DNA of 64,000 nucleotides. It comes from Leptodactylus fallax. Taxonomy: Eukaryota > Chordata > Amphibia > Anura > Leptodactylidae. Of the stretch, positions 32,301-44,844 are shown one piece after another. Within the stretch, counting starts at the first letter, position 1. Each line of letters starts with the position of its first letter. The notes beneath the pieces were generated by a model. It saw only the letters and a program-made list of their open reading frames with translations, was not told where the DNA came from and did not search any database. Location: NCBI GenBank assembly GCA_947044405.1, contig CAMRHE010000205.1, positions 1-64,000 on the forward strand, read 5' to 3'. The translations under genes were made by a program, and so were the position numbers.

Positions 32301-34463
32301 ATTTTCACTTTGTACATTAATTTTTGGGAAGCATTTTTAGGCTCAAAATCATAATATCCCTTGATACATTCCTTGAGGGGTGTAGTTTCTAAAATGGGGT
32401 CACTTTTAGGGGGTTTCCATTGTATTGGTACTTTAGGGGCTCTGCAAACTCGACATGGCACCTGAAAACTATTCCAGCCACATCTGCCCTCCAAAAGCCA
32501 AACAGCGCTCTTTCCATTCTGAGCCCCACCATGTACCCATACAGCAGATTACAACCACATATGGGGCATTTCTGTGTTCAGAAGAAATTGTGTAACAAAC
32601 TGTGGGGTGTTTTTTCTTCTTTAACCACTTGCAAAAATTAAAAATATGTTGCTAAATGGACGGTTTATTGGAAAAACGTAATTTTACATTTTTACGTCCC
32701 AATGATGATAAAATCTGTGAAACAGCTGTGAGGTCAAAATGCTCACTATACCCCTAGATAAATTCTATGAGGGGTGTAGTTTTCAAAATGGGGTCACTTT
32801 TTGGGGGTTTGTATTGTATTGGTACTTTAGGGGCTCTGCAAATGCGACATGGCACCCGAAAACTATTCCAGCAAAATCTGCCCTCCATAAGCTAAATAGC
32901 GCTCTTTCCATTTTGATCCCTGCCATGTACCTATGCAGCAGATTACAACCACATATGGGGCATTTCTGTGTTCAGGAGAAATTGTGTAACGAACTTTGGG
33001 GAGCTTTTTCTCCTTTGTCCTCTTGTGAAAATGAAAAATTTGGGGCTAAATTGACGGTTTATTGGAAAAAAAAAGTAATTTTTCATTTTAATGTCCCAAT
33101 GTTAATAAAATTTGTGAAACAGCTGTAGGGTCAAAATGCTCACTATACCCCTTGATATGTTCTGTGAGGGGTGTGGTTTCCAAAATGGGGTCACTTTTAG
33201 GGGGCTTCCACTGTATTGGTACTTTGGGGGCTCTGCAAATGCGACATGGTACCTGAAAACTATTCCAGCAAAATCTGCCTTCCAAAAGCCAAATAGCGCT
33301 CTTTCCATTCTGAGCCCTGCCATGTACCCATACAGCAGATTACGACCACATATGGGGTATTGCCGTGTTCAGGAGCAATTGTTTTGCAAACTGTGGGGTG
33401 CTTTTTCTCCTTTAACCCCTTGTGAAAATGAAAACTTTGGGGATAAAGTGACATTTTAGTAATGTTTCATTTATACATCCCAGTGTTAGCAAAATCTGTG
33501 AAACGGCTGTAAGGTCAAAATGCTCACTATACCCCTTGATGAATTCTGTGAGGGGTTTAGTTTCCAAAATGGGGTCACTTTTAGGGGTTTTCCTTTGTAT
33601 TGGTGCTCTAGGGGCTTTGCAAATGAGACATGGCACCTGAAAACTATTCCAGCAAAATCTGCTTTTCAGACGCCCAGTGTCGCTCCTTCCCTTCCGTGCG
33701 CTGCCATTCGCCCAAACATCAGTTTACACCCACTTGTGGGATATTTCCGGGAGAAATTGCATAACAAACTGTGAGATGCATTTTCTCCTTTAACCCTTTG
33801 TGAATGTGTTAATTTTAGGGCTAAATTAAGGAATTAGTGGAAAAAAATTAAATGTCTAAATTTCACCTCCATATTGTTTTAATTCCAGTGAAATGCTTAA
33901 AGGGTTAACAAACTTCCCAAATGTTATTTTGAATTATTTGAGGGGTGCAGTTTTGAAAATGGGGTCATTTATGGGGGTTTCTAATATATAGGCCATTATA
34001 ATCCTCTTCAGAACTGAAGTGGTCCCTAAAAAATTAGTTTGGGAAATTTTCTTGTAAATCTGGAAAATCGCTGTTACACTTGTAAGCTTTATAACATCCA
34101 AAATAAATTACAGGACGATTAAAAGATGATGCTGATATATAGCAGAGATATGGTAGATAATATGTATTAATGTATTTGGGTGGTATGACTATCTGTTTGA
34201 AAAGCAGAGCATTTCACATTTTGAAAATTGCGATTTTTTTTCCAAATTTCCATCAAATTTCCTATTTTTTTTATAAATAAATACAAAAATATTCATTAGT
34301 GTTTACCACTAACATGAAGTATAATGTGTCACGAAAAAACATTCTCAAAATCACTTGTGTAAGTTAAGTCGTCTCAAAGTTATTGCCATATAAAGTGACA
34401 CATGTCAGTTTTGAAAAATGAGGCCTGGTCCTTGACGCATTTTTGGGCTCAGTCTTGAAGGGG
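29383..34463 (+). mobile_element. TTAA-flanked ~5.1-kb non-coding element
   Basis: Flanked by TTAA at 29379-29382 and 34464-34467. The outermost 8 bases are inverted copies (CCCCTTCA and TGAAGGGG). The first 200 bp are GC-rich with self-complementary segments, followed by ~1.3 kb matching the arms of the element at 5181-18928. Then come modules in direct and inverted order (30880, 31240, 31660, 32010) and four to five ~390-bp tandem modules (32345-33960). The last 500 bp is AT-rich. No ORF has a transposase motif, so it is non-autonomous. Unlike the element at 5181 it does not have long inverted arms. Confidence 0.7.
32345..33960 (+). repeat. ~390-bp tandem modules, four plus a partial fifth
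   Basis: The core GAGGGGTGTAGTTTC followed by AAAATGGGGTCAC occurs at about 32375, 32770, 33165, 33550 and 33940, a spacing of 385-395 bp. Each full module continues with TATTGGTACTTTAGGGG, a CATGGCACCTGAAAACTATT phrase, CATGTACC-ATACAGCAGATTAC and TTCTCCTTTAACC. Later modules keep high similarity while the last is only the core. Confidence 0.85.
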
Positions 34464-34496
34464 TTAAAGTTCATGTCCTTGCAGTCCCTTGCTGCT

Positions 34497-34880
34497 TTAA
34501 GAATGAATATCCGCCGTGTCCCTGTAACAGAGTAGGCCACAAACGGCGTCTCTAGGGCATTTACCTAGATTATAACAGGGGTGAAGGGAGCAATGAATAT
34601 GTTTGACAGTAATGTCTTTTGAATGATATGCACCCAGCAAGGTAGCATTATGGAGCTCCTCATGTGTTATGGACTCTGGGATACCTTTGAATCTAATGGT
34701 CTTATTTTCTTGGTCTTCTAGCATATTAAAGGCTGAGTTTAGAGCATCTAGCTGTGCAACATACATCTGTTCCAGCTTAGAGGCAAACATCACAATGGAG
34801 TACTGATTTTGCTCCATGGTATCTACTCTAAGGCCCAGGTGAGAGAACTCTATCATATGTAAGAAAGAGTTGAAAATATA
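34497..34880 (-). pseudogene. L1-like ORF1 fragment
   Basis: Minus-strand remnant of the L1 ORF1 protein, an RNA-binding chaperone that trimerises through a coiled coil. The translation shows the end of the coiled coil (LEQMYVAQLDALNSAFNMLE), then NKTIRFKGIPES, matching the NIRFKGIPE-type start of the RNA-recognition domain, then PRDAVCGLL-YRDTADI. It has no start codon and lacks the C-terminus. The type matches the ORF1 remnant at 57460-57990 but in the opposite orientation. Confidence 0.6.
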
Positions 34881-34929
34881 TGATGGCAGGGGACGGGAAA
34901 AAACACAAATGAGATTGTCAAATAACAAC

Positions 34930-35776
34930 TAAAAGGGGAAATTAGCCATTTAGCTAAAATTAAATATATGGACCAATGTCACAGTGCGTGCCATTGTGGA
35001 GAAAAGGAAGATGGCCGGAGAACAATAAGTAAAAGATGCTTAGCCAGGTCTAAGGTAGGCCTGAACCATTCCTTTAAACAAAGCAAGGAAGGGTGTGTCA
35101 ATTGATAGTGCGGTTAGTTGGACCATACATGAATCAGTGGTGTAAGATGGACTCCCATGGAATGTACTCCACACAACTCATGTCAATAGTTGATTCTTTG
35201 CCTTTGCACACCACAGAGCAACTACCCAGGTACAACATCATGAAATACATTATACAAAGATACTTGCATACGCAAACCAATACTGTATAAATAGGATGAG
35301 CACAGATCTACATTTATGGCTCCTTTCAGGCTGCTGTCATCAGTGACCCATAAAAAGGCAGGTTGGGGAGTGCCGTAGATTCTGACAGGAATGTTTTCCA
35401 GCCTGGGTGGTCCACAGAGGGCAGATCGAAAACTTGTAGAAAGGCTAGAACTTCCTCTGGGGAACATAGGGTCACATACTTGTCTCCAGATACCTGGAGT
35501 GAGAATAGGAATCCCCATTGGTAAGGAACAGTTCAGTACTGGCGGACTGACGAGAGCAGCTCACTGCTGCAAGGTGTGTCGGTACAGATCTGGGAACAAG
35601 GATAGTTTTGTCCTATCAATCCTTTCCCATTACAAACCTTCAACCTGATTTTCTCTTTAAAAGGATTGTATCACCATATTTATTTATTAAAAGCAGATAT
35701 ATCTAGTGCACAATATCACTTTTTTCTAATCTATTTCTTTTTCCTGACAGTAGCATGTATTATTCTATTTTCTGTA
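34930..35776. other. Unassigned sequence
   Basis: Moderately balanced base composition. Open frames at 35222-35518 and 35391-35648 overlap on opposite strands and have no recognisable motif. No terminal repeats are found. Confidence 0.45.
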
Positions 35777-36192
35777 CAGTAATACCTCGTACATTCGCGA
35801 GGTTAGGTTACAGAGCGGGTCGCGGATCGCGAGGAATCGCGAATGTTTGGTACAAGCACTTAGAAGCGCTTACAATGCCGATTTCTAATGTTTAACCCCT
35901 AAATATCAATAAACTTTACCCTACAGTACTGTACAGTATACTAAAGTATACTGTACAGTACTGTATATTAATACATTCATTCATTTTTCTTATACACTCA
36001 CAGTAAAATGAAACTAATTACCGGGTACGTAACGAACAGGACGCTACTACCCAATAGCGAAGGTGTTTTTTTTAATTAAATTTCACAGATCTGAAAAAAA
36101 AAGAGCAAAATCTATATATGTTAGTTGCCAAAAAAATATCGCGAATCTGTGAATTCGCAAATTCAGAAACGCGAGTGTATGAGGTATTACTG
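35777..36192. mobile_element. Pogo/Tigger-like MITE
   Basis: Ends CAGTAATACCTCG and GAGGTATTACTG, with TA on each side (35775-35776 and 36193-36194). The 416-bp body has repeated TCGCGA-type words near both ends and an AT-rich centre. From memory the terminal sequence resembles Tigger elements (CAGGCATACCTCG). It is non-coding, a deletion derivative. Confidence 0.8.
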
Positions 36193-36199
36193 TATATGA

Positions 36200-36402
36200 T
36201 TATGGGGGCTACCTTCTTGCCTGAGCTTCTCCTCTGCTATGTTAACAGGATTTACCTGTACCTTTTTATCTGTACCTACTGTCACTGTAATGGCTCTACC
36301 TTGGAGCTTTTGTATTTGTATTTGTATTATCTATGCTGCTGTAACACACTGAATTTCCCCATGGTGAGACTATTAAAAGATTATCTTATCTTATCTTATT
36401 TA
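36200..36402 (+). other. Possible LINE 3' end with (TCTTA)n tail
   Basis: A stretch ending GAATTTCCCCATGGTGAG-ACTATTAAAAGATTA and then TCTTATCTTATCTTA. This arrangement is typical of the 3' terminus of L2/CR1-type LINEs, which end in short tandem repeats. The body upstream is not recognisable as coding. Confidence 0.35.
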
Positions 36403-36896
36403 GTGATATGCTTTACAGTATATAGGAAGGAGTATATAGGCACAAAGTGTCTATAAAGAGCGTTTAAAACAGGAATGGAGCTCTACTAGGGCATAAGAAT
36501 AAAACAGGATTGTTTTATTAATAAATAAAAAAGTATGCAAAAAATATACAATATCAAATAAAAGCAATGAGCAACACATTTCAACAGCTCTTGCTCTCTT
36601 TATCAAGCTGAATATACATAGAAATAGAACATTCTATATAGAACAGAGAAAAAGACAGGGTTTCAAAAACATAACTAACCAATAAGAACAAAGTGACATG
36701 ATGAAAAACATCTCAAAGTGTCAAAGTTCAGTGACTTTACAATCATTGTCAAAAAAGTGTTTTATAATTAGTATCTTAGTTAACAAATATTATTTAAAAT
36801 AGTATGTTGTGAATGAAGACAGAGTTTCTTTTGTAACTATACTTAGAATATTTTATGTAAATAAAAATAGGAATGATGACGTTGGATCTGGCTACA
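36403..36896. other. AT-rich sequence, possibly an extension of the Penelope terminal repeat
   Basis: On the minus strand 36575-36612 reads TTGATAAAG-AGAGC-loop-GCTGT-TGAAA, similar in layout to the conserved part of Penelope terminal repeats. Nothing else is assignable. Confidence 0.35.
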
Positions 36897-37212
36897 GAGG
36901 CTGGAACATCAAGGAAGTAAATACAGTATGTAGTCCAGATAGGAGTATGTGATAAGTGATACCAGAAGCGACCAAAGCAGGGTTCAGGTCGTATTCTGAA
37001 TAGTGCAGAATAATAAGGTAAGTATATCATCTTACAATTACAATTGTTACAATTGTCTTCTCTAAACATAGTGAATGTGGGCATATAGAATTAAAGTGCA
37101 TAGAATACAGAAAAAGATTTGCAAGTTCTAATACATTTCTCTGTTGAGAGGGTAAACGATATAGAATAAAAACTGCATATATGTGAATAAGTACCAATAA
37201 ATATTGTTTATA

Positions 37213-38147
<935 letters not shown>

Positions 38148-38210
38148 TATATAAAAAATGTTTATAATAAAATTATAGCAACAGTTTCCAGTAAGGATTA
38201 TTATATTTAG

Positions 38211-38482
38211 GCAGCACGATTGTTCAGTGGTTAGCACTGCAGCCTTGCAGCACTCGAGTCTTGGGTTCGACTCCTGCCAATGACGACATCTGCAAGGAGT
38301 TTGTATGTTCTCCCTGTGTTTGCGTGGGTTTCCTCTGGTTACTCAGGTTTCCTCCCACACTGATAGGGAAATGTAGATTGTGAGCCCTATATGGGACAGT
38401 GACTGACAATGTCTGTAAAGCACTGCAGAATATGATGGCGCTATACAAGTAAGCGTAAAATTTTTAAAAAGTAAGAATAAAA
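38211..38482 (+). mobile_element. V-SINE-type SINE with tRNA-like head
   Basis: The 5' part has pol III promoter-like boxes: an A box in TTCAGTGGTTAGC (38223-38235) and a B box in GGGTTCGACTCC (38263-38274). It is followed by the conserved central domain (TATGTTCTCCCTGTGTTTGC and GGGTTTCCTC). The 3' part ends GATGGCGCTATACAAGTAAG and an A-rich tail. A 15-20 base segment typical of the family centre has been lost near 38365. The empty site is visible in the right Penelope arm near 42565. Confidence 0.88.
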
Positions 38483-38551
38483 TAGGTTCATCTGAAAAAC
38501 AGAGATAGTTTAGAGTTAATATTATCATCAAATAAAATCAATAAACATATA

Positions 38552-40182
38552 CAGTACAGACCAAAAGTTTGGACACACCTTCTCATTCCAAGAGTTTTCT
38601 GTATTTTCATGACTATAAAAGTTGTAGATTCACACTGAAGGCATCAAAACTATGAATTAACACATGTGGAATTATATACTTAACAAAAAAGTGTGAAACA
38701 ACTGAAAATATGTCTTATATTCTAGGTTCTTCAATGTAACCACCTTTTGCTTTGATTACTGCTTTGTACACTCTTGGCATTCTCTTGATGAGCTTCAAGA
38801 GGTAGTCACCTGAAATGGTTTTCACTTCACAGGTGTGCCCTGTCAGGTTTAATAAGTGGGATTTCTTGCCTTATAAATGGGGTTGGGACCATCAGTTGTG
38901 TTGTTCAGAAGTCAGGTGGATACACAGCTGATAGTCCTACTGAATAGAGTGTTAGAATTTGTATTATGGAAAGAAAAAAGCAGCTAAATAAAGAAAAACG
39001 AATGGCCATCATTACTTTAAGAAATGAAGGTCAGTCAGCCCGAAAAATTGGGAAAACTTTGAAATTGTCCCCAAGTGCAGTGGCCAAAACCATCAAGCGC
39101 TACAAAGAAACTGGCTCACATGAGGACCGCCCCAGGAAAGGAAGACCAAGAGTCACCTCTGCTGCGGAGGATAAGTTCATCCGAGTCACCAGCCTCAGAA
39201 ATCGCAGGTTAACAGCAGCTCAGATTAGAGACCAGGTCAATACCACACAGAGTTCTAGCAGCAGACACATCGCTACAACAACTGTTAAGAGGAGACTGTG
39301 TGCAGCAGGCCTTCATGGTAAAATAGCTTCTAGGAAACCACTGCTAAGAACAGGCAACAAGCAGAAGAGACTTGTTTGGGCTAAAGAACACAAGGAATGG
39401 ACATTAGACCTGTGGAAATCTGTGCTTTGGTCTGATGAGTCCAAATTTGAGATCTTTGGTTCCAACCACCGTGTCTTTGTGCGACACAGAAAAGGTGAAC
39501 GAATGGACTCTACATGCCTGGTTCCCACCGTGAAGCATGGAGGAGGAGGTGTGATGGTGTGGGGGTGCTTTGCTGGTGACACTGTTAGGGATTTATTCAA
39601 AATTGAAGGAATACTGAACCAGCATGGTTACCACAGCATCTTGCAGCGGCATGCTATTCCATCCGGTTTGCGTTTAGTTGGACCATCATTTTTTTTTTCA
39701 ACAGGACAATGACCCCAAACACACCTCCAGACTGTGTAAGGGCTATTTGACCAAGAAGGAGAGTGATGGTGTTCTACGCCAGATGACCTGGCCTCCACAG
39801 TCACCAGACCTGAACCCAATCGAGATGGTTTGGGGTGAGCTGGACCGCAGAGTGAAGGCAAAAGGGCCAACAAGTGCTAAGCATCTCTGGGAACTCCTTC
39901 AAGACTGTTGGAAGACCATTTCAGTTGACTACCTCTTGAAGCTCATCAAGAGAATGCCAAGAGTGTGCAAAGCAGTAATCAAAGCAAAAGGTGGCTACTT
40001 TGAAGAACCTAGAATATAAGACAAATTTTCAGTTGTTTCACACTTTTTTGTTAAGTATATAATTCCACATGTGTTAATTCATAGTTTTGATGCCTTCAGT
40101 GTGAATCTACAATTTTTATAGTCATGAAAATACAGAAAACTCTTGGAATGAGAATGTGTGTCCAAACTTTTGGTCTGTACTG
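38552..40182 (+). mobile_element. Tc1/mariner element, DD38E (Intruder-like)
   Basis: Inverted repeats of 272 bp on each side: 38552-38823 and 39911-40182, ending CAGTACAGACC and GGTCTGTACTG. TA precedes the left end. The right flank is a TA microsatellite with one extra T. The 1631-bp element carries one nearly intact transposase gene, whose last 36 codons lie inside the right inverted repeat. Confidence 0.93.
38966..40019 (+). pseudogene. Intruder-like transposase (DD38E) with one frameshift
   Basis: Starts at ATG 38966 (MERKKQLNKEKR). The first ~110 residues are a two-helix-turn-helix DNA-binding region with a KGRPRV linker. The catalytic core has [19 protein letters not shown] and PDLNPIEMVW, with 38 residues between the second Asp and the Glu. 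This spacing marks the Intruder sibling family of Tc1. The only defect is a run of ten T at 39689-39698 where nine would keep the frame, which ends the first frame at 39712. The second frame continues to TAA 40017-40019. The change falls just before the second catalytic Asp. Confidence 0.92.

Positions 40183-40183
<1 letters not shown>

Positions 40184-40264
<81 letters not shown>
40184..40264. repeat. Compound TA/CA microsatellite
   Basis: About 19 TA units followed by about 20 CA units. It follows the Intruder-like element directly. Open frames of repeated Ile-Tyr or Cys-Val here are artefacts. Confidence 0.95.
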
Positions 40265-40267
<3 letters not shown>

Positions 40268-40289
40268 TGACAAAAAATACATAAAAAAG

Positions 40290-41960
40290 AATAGCAGGTC
40301 ATTTAATATTTTCCATAGATTCATTGAGGCCGAAGGGAAACAATGCAATCCAGAAGGACTCTTTGACGATCAGTTGTTGGTATCTAAACCTAACCTTTGG
40401 ATGGATCTGTGCCAATATGTACAGTTCAAAATTCATAGGTTGATTTTTATGTACGGTAATCGTAAGTCTAGATTGAGTAATTAGAAACATGGTTGTTTAT
40501 GTTGAACCTATGTTTATTGAGTCAGAGGCGCATCGCCATTGTAGTCCTCCCGACATATTGCATGTTAAATCAACATTGGATCATATATATTACAAAACTT
40601 GAACCACAATCTAAGTGAGTTTTTATTTGGAAAGTTTCACCTGTACTGGTAGAATAAACTTCTTTAGCTTCATGTTGTATAAACCTGAAACATTAAAATA
40701 AAGAATGCGTGAGATATATGTGTAGGGTCATAAGTTCTGCTTATATTCAGGGCAATGAAGTATCTTATAGACCTGGCTTTACAATAAATTATATATGGTA
40801 CAAGTGGAATGTCATCTTTGAAAAGTGGGTCTGGTAGTAAGATGGACCAGTAGTTAGTTATTAAGGATTTGTTTCTGCCTTTTGGGATGAGTATCTCTTG
40901 ATAAATGCATGAGTGGGAATCTGGAACAAAACTGGTAATGTCAGGTTTTCTCATTGTCATAAGACTTTTCATGTTAAATCTTTAACTTTCTCATATGCGT
41001 CACTTTACATTTTAGTGGGGTATTTTTTTCTCCTTGAATCTTTTATTAAGAATTTTGTCTTTGGTAGTAAATTCGATATTTTCAGTATAATTTTCCTTTA
41101 TATGTAGGTATTGTCCGTAGGGGATATTCACAAGTGATTTAGGCAAATTATGGCTACTGAACGGCAGATAGCTACTAAAAATGATTTTTAAAAAGTTGAA
41201 GTGAATAGTTATTTTATTTTCAGATGTAACATACAGTTCTAAGTCCAAAAATTTGATATTAGTAGTGGAGCAAGTCAATGTAATATCCCACTTGTTCCTA
41301 TTTAGAGTTTCAACAATGGTGGTGGCTTGTTGTAATGTGCCATGCCATAATATAAATAGGTCGTCTCTAAATCTCTTATAGACTAGAATGTGTTTGGCCC
41401 ATGGGGACTGTGCAATATACAGGGACTGGAATCGCCCCATGAACAAGTTAGCATAACTTGGGGCAAAATGAGTCACCATAGCACAGCCCTGGGTCTGTCT
41501 ATATAGATTGTCACAAAAAATAGAAGACATTATTCTGTAATATAAATTGGATTCCCTTTAGAATAAAATATTTTTTGAGATTCAGGTATAGCTGGCTCTT
41601 AAGTAAGGTAGTGAGAAACTGTGGTGATCCCCAATTCATGGGCAATATTAGCATACAATGCTGATACATCAAAAGTAAGAAAAAGCATCTAAAAAGTCAT
41701 GTTATAATCAATTTAATAAGTTGGTATGAGTCTTGAAGATAAGATGGCAAAGTTATCACATAGGTTTATAGATAAAGATCCACATAGTGTGATAAATTCA
41801 CTGCTTTTGAATTAATTTCTGAAATTATCGGCAGATCGGTTAGTATAAGATTCTGGAAAGTTTCACTGAAATAAAAAAAATTTGACAATTTTGGGAGGGC
41901 TTTTGCAATTTTAACGGGGTGGCCTCAATGAAACAATAGAAAATATCAAAAGAACTGGTA
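40290..41960 (-). pseudogene. Penelope-like reverse transcriptase with GIY-YIG endonuclease
   Basis: Read on the minus strand. Near 41700-41600 is a DVSALYANI-like motif (SALYANIAHELG). Between 41530 and 41012 an open frame of 172 residues shows TQGCAMVTHFAPSYANLFMG, YKRFRDDLFILWHG (the catalytic box, with R in place of the usual I/V before DD) and NIKFLDLELYV, the landmarks of Penelope RT. About 40620-40480 gives SFVIYMIQC and MQYVGRTTMAMRL, the GIY-YIG start. 40490-40299 gives KESFWIALFPFGLNESMENIK, its C-terminal end. Several stops and shifts are present. The enzyme would nick DNA and prime reverse transcription. Confidence 0.82.
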
Positions 41961-41989
41961 TTCTCTTATGTGTTTTTTTTCAACTGTTT

Positions 41990-42440
41990 CTCCCAACCCT
42001 ACTGAGAGTGGTGAGAGGTGGTCTGTCCAGTCCTCAACCCTGGGTGGAGCATCAACCCATAGGCTTCGCATCCTACCACTCTACCACTTTTAGGCCACAA
42101 ACCACACCAGGCTTGCAAGGTGTTGGGAACAAAGATAAGACATCTGCATCCAGGAACAAGCGACGCAATGACATCATTCCTACACCAGGATGCTAAAGTG
42201 GCTTACAGTCTAAAATAAGAGGCTGAGTCTGTGTGCGTTGAGGGATCGGAGGTAGGTGTGTATCATTTTTATTGTTTTTTTTTTTTTTTTGGGGGGGGGG
42301 GTTCATCAGAGAATGTTGCAGGGGCATCATGGATATTGTGGAGAATAATAATACGAAAGGCATCAGGGGACAATGGGGGAATATTAATGTAAGTGAAACA
42401 TCATGAGACATTAGGAGTCATAAAAAAGGGGGTCTCGTGT
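41990..42440. other. Unassigned sequence between the Penelope ORF and right arm
   Basis: Probably the 5' part of the Penelope element, but no motif is readable. It includes a T17 run followed by G11 at about 42274-42301. Confidence 0.35.
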
Positions 42441-43079
42441 TTTTTTGTCATTATACATATATTTTTATTTTTATGCATCGATTATTACAGTGGTATATAT
42501 TTATTAATTTTATTTGATAATGATAATCATAATGACTCTAAACTATCTCTGTATTTCAGATGAACTTAAATATAATAATCCATACTGGAAACTGTTGGTA
42601 TAATTTTATTATAAACATTCTTTTATATATAAACAATATTTATTGGTAATTATTCACATATAAGCAATTTTTATTCTATATTGTTTACCCTCTAAAGGCT
42701 AAGGCCCCACGTAGTGAGCCACAGCCAAAAAATGCTGCGGAAAAGGCCGTGGTGGAAATGCGGAAATAATTGACATGCTGCAAATTTAAAAAATGCATGC
42801 ATTTTTGAAAACGCAGCTTTTACGATGTAGATTTTTTTCTGCAATTAGTGGATGGGATTAGCCAGAATCTAATCCACTTTGCAGGTAATCCACTTACTCT
42901 ATACTCTTTAATTCTTTGTGCCCACTTTAACTTATGTTTAGAGAAAACAATTACTTACCTTATTATTCTTCACTTTGTAGAATACAACTTGGACCCAGCT
43001 TTGGTCACTTCTGGTATCTCAACATACCATATACTCCTATCCAGACTACATACTATATATACTTCTTTGATGCTCCGGC
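42441..43079 (-). repeat. Right arm of the Penelope element
   Basis: Reverse complement of the left arm with none of the left arm's insertions. It is interrupted instead by a MITE at 42695-42888. It therefore serves as an empty-site record for the Tc1, SINE and Intruder insertions. Confidence 0.72.
42695..42888. mobile_element. MITE of the GGGGCC-ended family in the right arm
   Basis: Starts AAGGCTAAGGCCCCACGTAG. It contains AATGCTGCGGAAAAGG, GACATGCTGCAAAT and GTGGATGGGATTAGCC, as in the copy at 21160. The left arm is continuous at this point, which supports insertion. The far end is degraded. Confidence 0.6.
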
Positions 43080-43094
43080 CTTAATATACTATAT

Positions 43095-43760
43095 TAAATC
43101 ATATTTGTGAGTAGACGTGGACAGAGTGCACTTCAAAGAAGGGGAGGATGAGAACACATAATGGTTGGGTTGTGGTAAAGGAGCAGTTATCAGATAGGAG
43201 AAGGCCAACACCTCCACCAGGTTTGTTGCTGGGGCAAAGAATGTGTGAAAACTGGAGATAGGGGAGTACAGCAGGGGAGGTAGTGTCTGAGGGTGTCGAT
43301 AATGTTTCGGTGATACCAAGAAAGGAAAGTTTGTTGGTGTAATCTAATTTGTTCCATATGAAACAAGCATTCCATAATGAACCAGAGGAAGGGAGAAGGG
43401 ACAGGAGCAAGGAAGATTGATTTAAGGTTTAAAGGGTTCCTTGACCTGGTACTGGTTGTGCAGTGAAAGGAAGAAGATCTGACAGTGGGGATATACTGAG
43501 GTGGCCCAGGGTTAGGAGATATGTTTTCAGCAGTACGAAGCAAGGAGAAGGATAGCAAGTGTGAGCAGTTGAGGGTGTGAGGTGGCCTTGTGTGTCTGGG
43601 GCGAAAGAAGTAGCTCTACAGAGAAGGTCAGATAATGCAGTAGAACAGATGGAGAGATGAAGAGTTTGTTACTAACTTGGGGGGATGAAAAGTCACTTTT
43701 AGAAATAGGAGAATATCGTAAAACATTGGTTAAGAAGAAGAGCATTCTAGTTTGTAACAT
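43095..43760 (-). pseudogene. L2/CR1-like LINE endonuclease fragment
   Basis: The minus-strand translation contains PNPGPPQYIPTV, a proline motif typical of the start of the endonuclease domain (DxxPNPGP). Further on are LWNACFIWNKLDYTNKLSFLGITETL and NKPGGGVGLLLSDNC, the NARS-vrNK / ITETWL / GGGV signature of L2/CR1-type APE endonucleases. Frameshifts split it into at least three frames, and it lacks the RT. It lies directly beside the Penelope right arm. Confidence 0.7.
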
Positions 43761-44139
43761 TATGTTACTATAGTAATTATAAGCTGACTCAGATGTAGAG
43801 TTTTTTTTTACCAGTTACATTCTCGCCTGGCCCGTGTTCTCGAGTTTGTGCCAATGTATTAAAACTATGCGGGGCATAGCAGTTTGGCGCAACGGAGCTG
43901 GCCTTGGTGCTACAGACTGCTCAATTGCTACTGTGAAATAAATGAATGTAATTGGCAATGGAGGAACACATTTTCATGAGGAAAAAGGCATTACATTCAG
44001 CCTTTGTTGGTTTAACCCATTTAAATATGGTGGCCACTGTTCACATATTTAAATATGGCGGCTGCAGTTTCGCCTGATTAAAAATTTGAAGAGTGATCAA
44101 AGCAACATTCCCAAAAAGTACATCTGGCCCTGCAAAAAA
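43761..44139. other. Unassigned sequence
   Basis: No gene or repeat recognised. A short GTGGCCAC-type palindromic phrase and two ATTTAAATATGG phrases near 44025-44057 may be repeat remains. Confidence 0.4.
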
Positions 44140-44600
44140 AGACGCTCTATGCATCCTCATACACAAAAATATAAAAAAAAGTTACAGGTGTCAGAATAAA
44201 GCAACTTTTAGAAGAAAAACTTTTTTTTGCAAAGTTTTAGATTTTTGTTAAGGAGTTGAAATGTAAATAAAACTATAGAAATTTGGTATCCCCAGAATCG
44301 CACCAAAACATAGAATACTGGTGACATGTAATTTTGGCTGCAGAGTGAATTCCGTAAAAACGAGGTCCGTAAGAAAGTCACACAAATATACCATTTCTCC
44401 AATTCCACCCAATTCTGAATTTTATTCCAGCTTCCCAGTACAATGTACAAAATAATAAATGGTTCCATTATGAAAAACAATTTGTCCACCAAACATTAAG
44501 CCTTTATAAGTCTCTGAACGGAAAAATAAAAAAGTTATGAGATTTGGAAGACGTGGAGTCAAAAACAAAAATTTAAAAATGCTGGTGACTCCCTTTAATA
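44140..44600 (+). repeat. Diverged fragment of the large TTAA-family element
   Basis: Similar in order to 30290-30480: AAGTTAT, TTTGGTATCCCCAGAATCG, CATAGAATACTGGTGACATG. It is too diverged to set exact ends. From 44601 to 44840 nothing is assignable. Confidence 0.35.
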
Positions 44601-44844
44601 AATCAAGAATTGAATTAAATGTAACAGATTGGTTGTTAAAATATTATTTGATATTTTTAATATATATTTCATATTTATTCAATAAATCATATATAACATG
44701 ATGTAATTACTAATTGATCAACTTTTTCAATATATTGCTAGAATTAATATTTTTATTCTGTATCATCAGAATTAATCACAATTTGATATTATTACTAGGT
44801 TATGTAATGCCAAAAATTGGCCACTATTTACAACAATCATTTAA

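Noticed and set aside
38208..38300. Functional tRNA gene
   Set aside because: The A- and B-box-like words belong to the tRNA-derived head of a SINE. No cloverleaf or terminator is present, and the SINE central domain follows.
40079..40484. Frames rich in Ile-Tyr and Cys-Val
   Set aside because: They lie on the TA/CA microsatellite and are simple-repeat artefacts.
40720..40980. Host gene in the minus strand between the RT and endonuclease blocks
   Set aside because: It connects Penelope RT to the GIY-YIG domain and is part of that ORF in decayed form.
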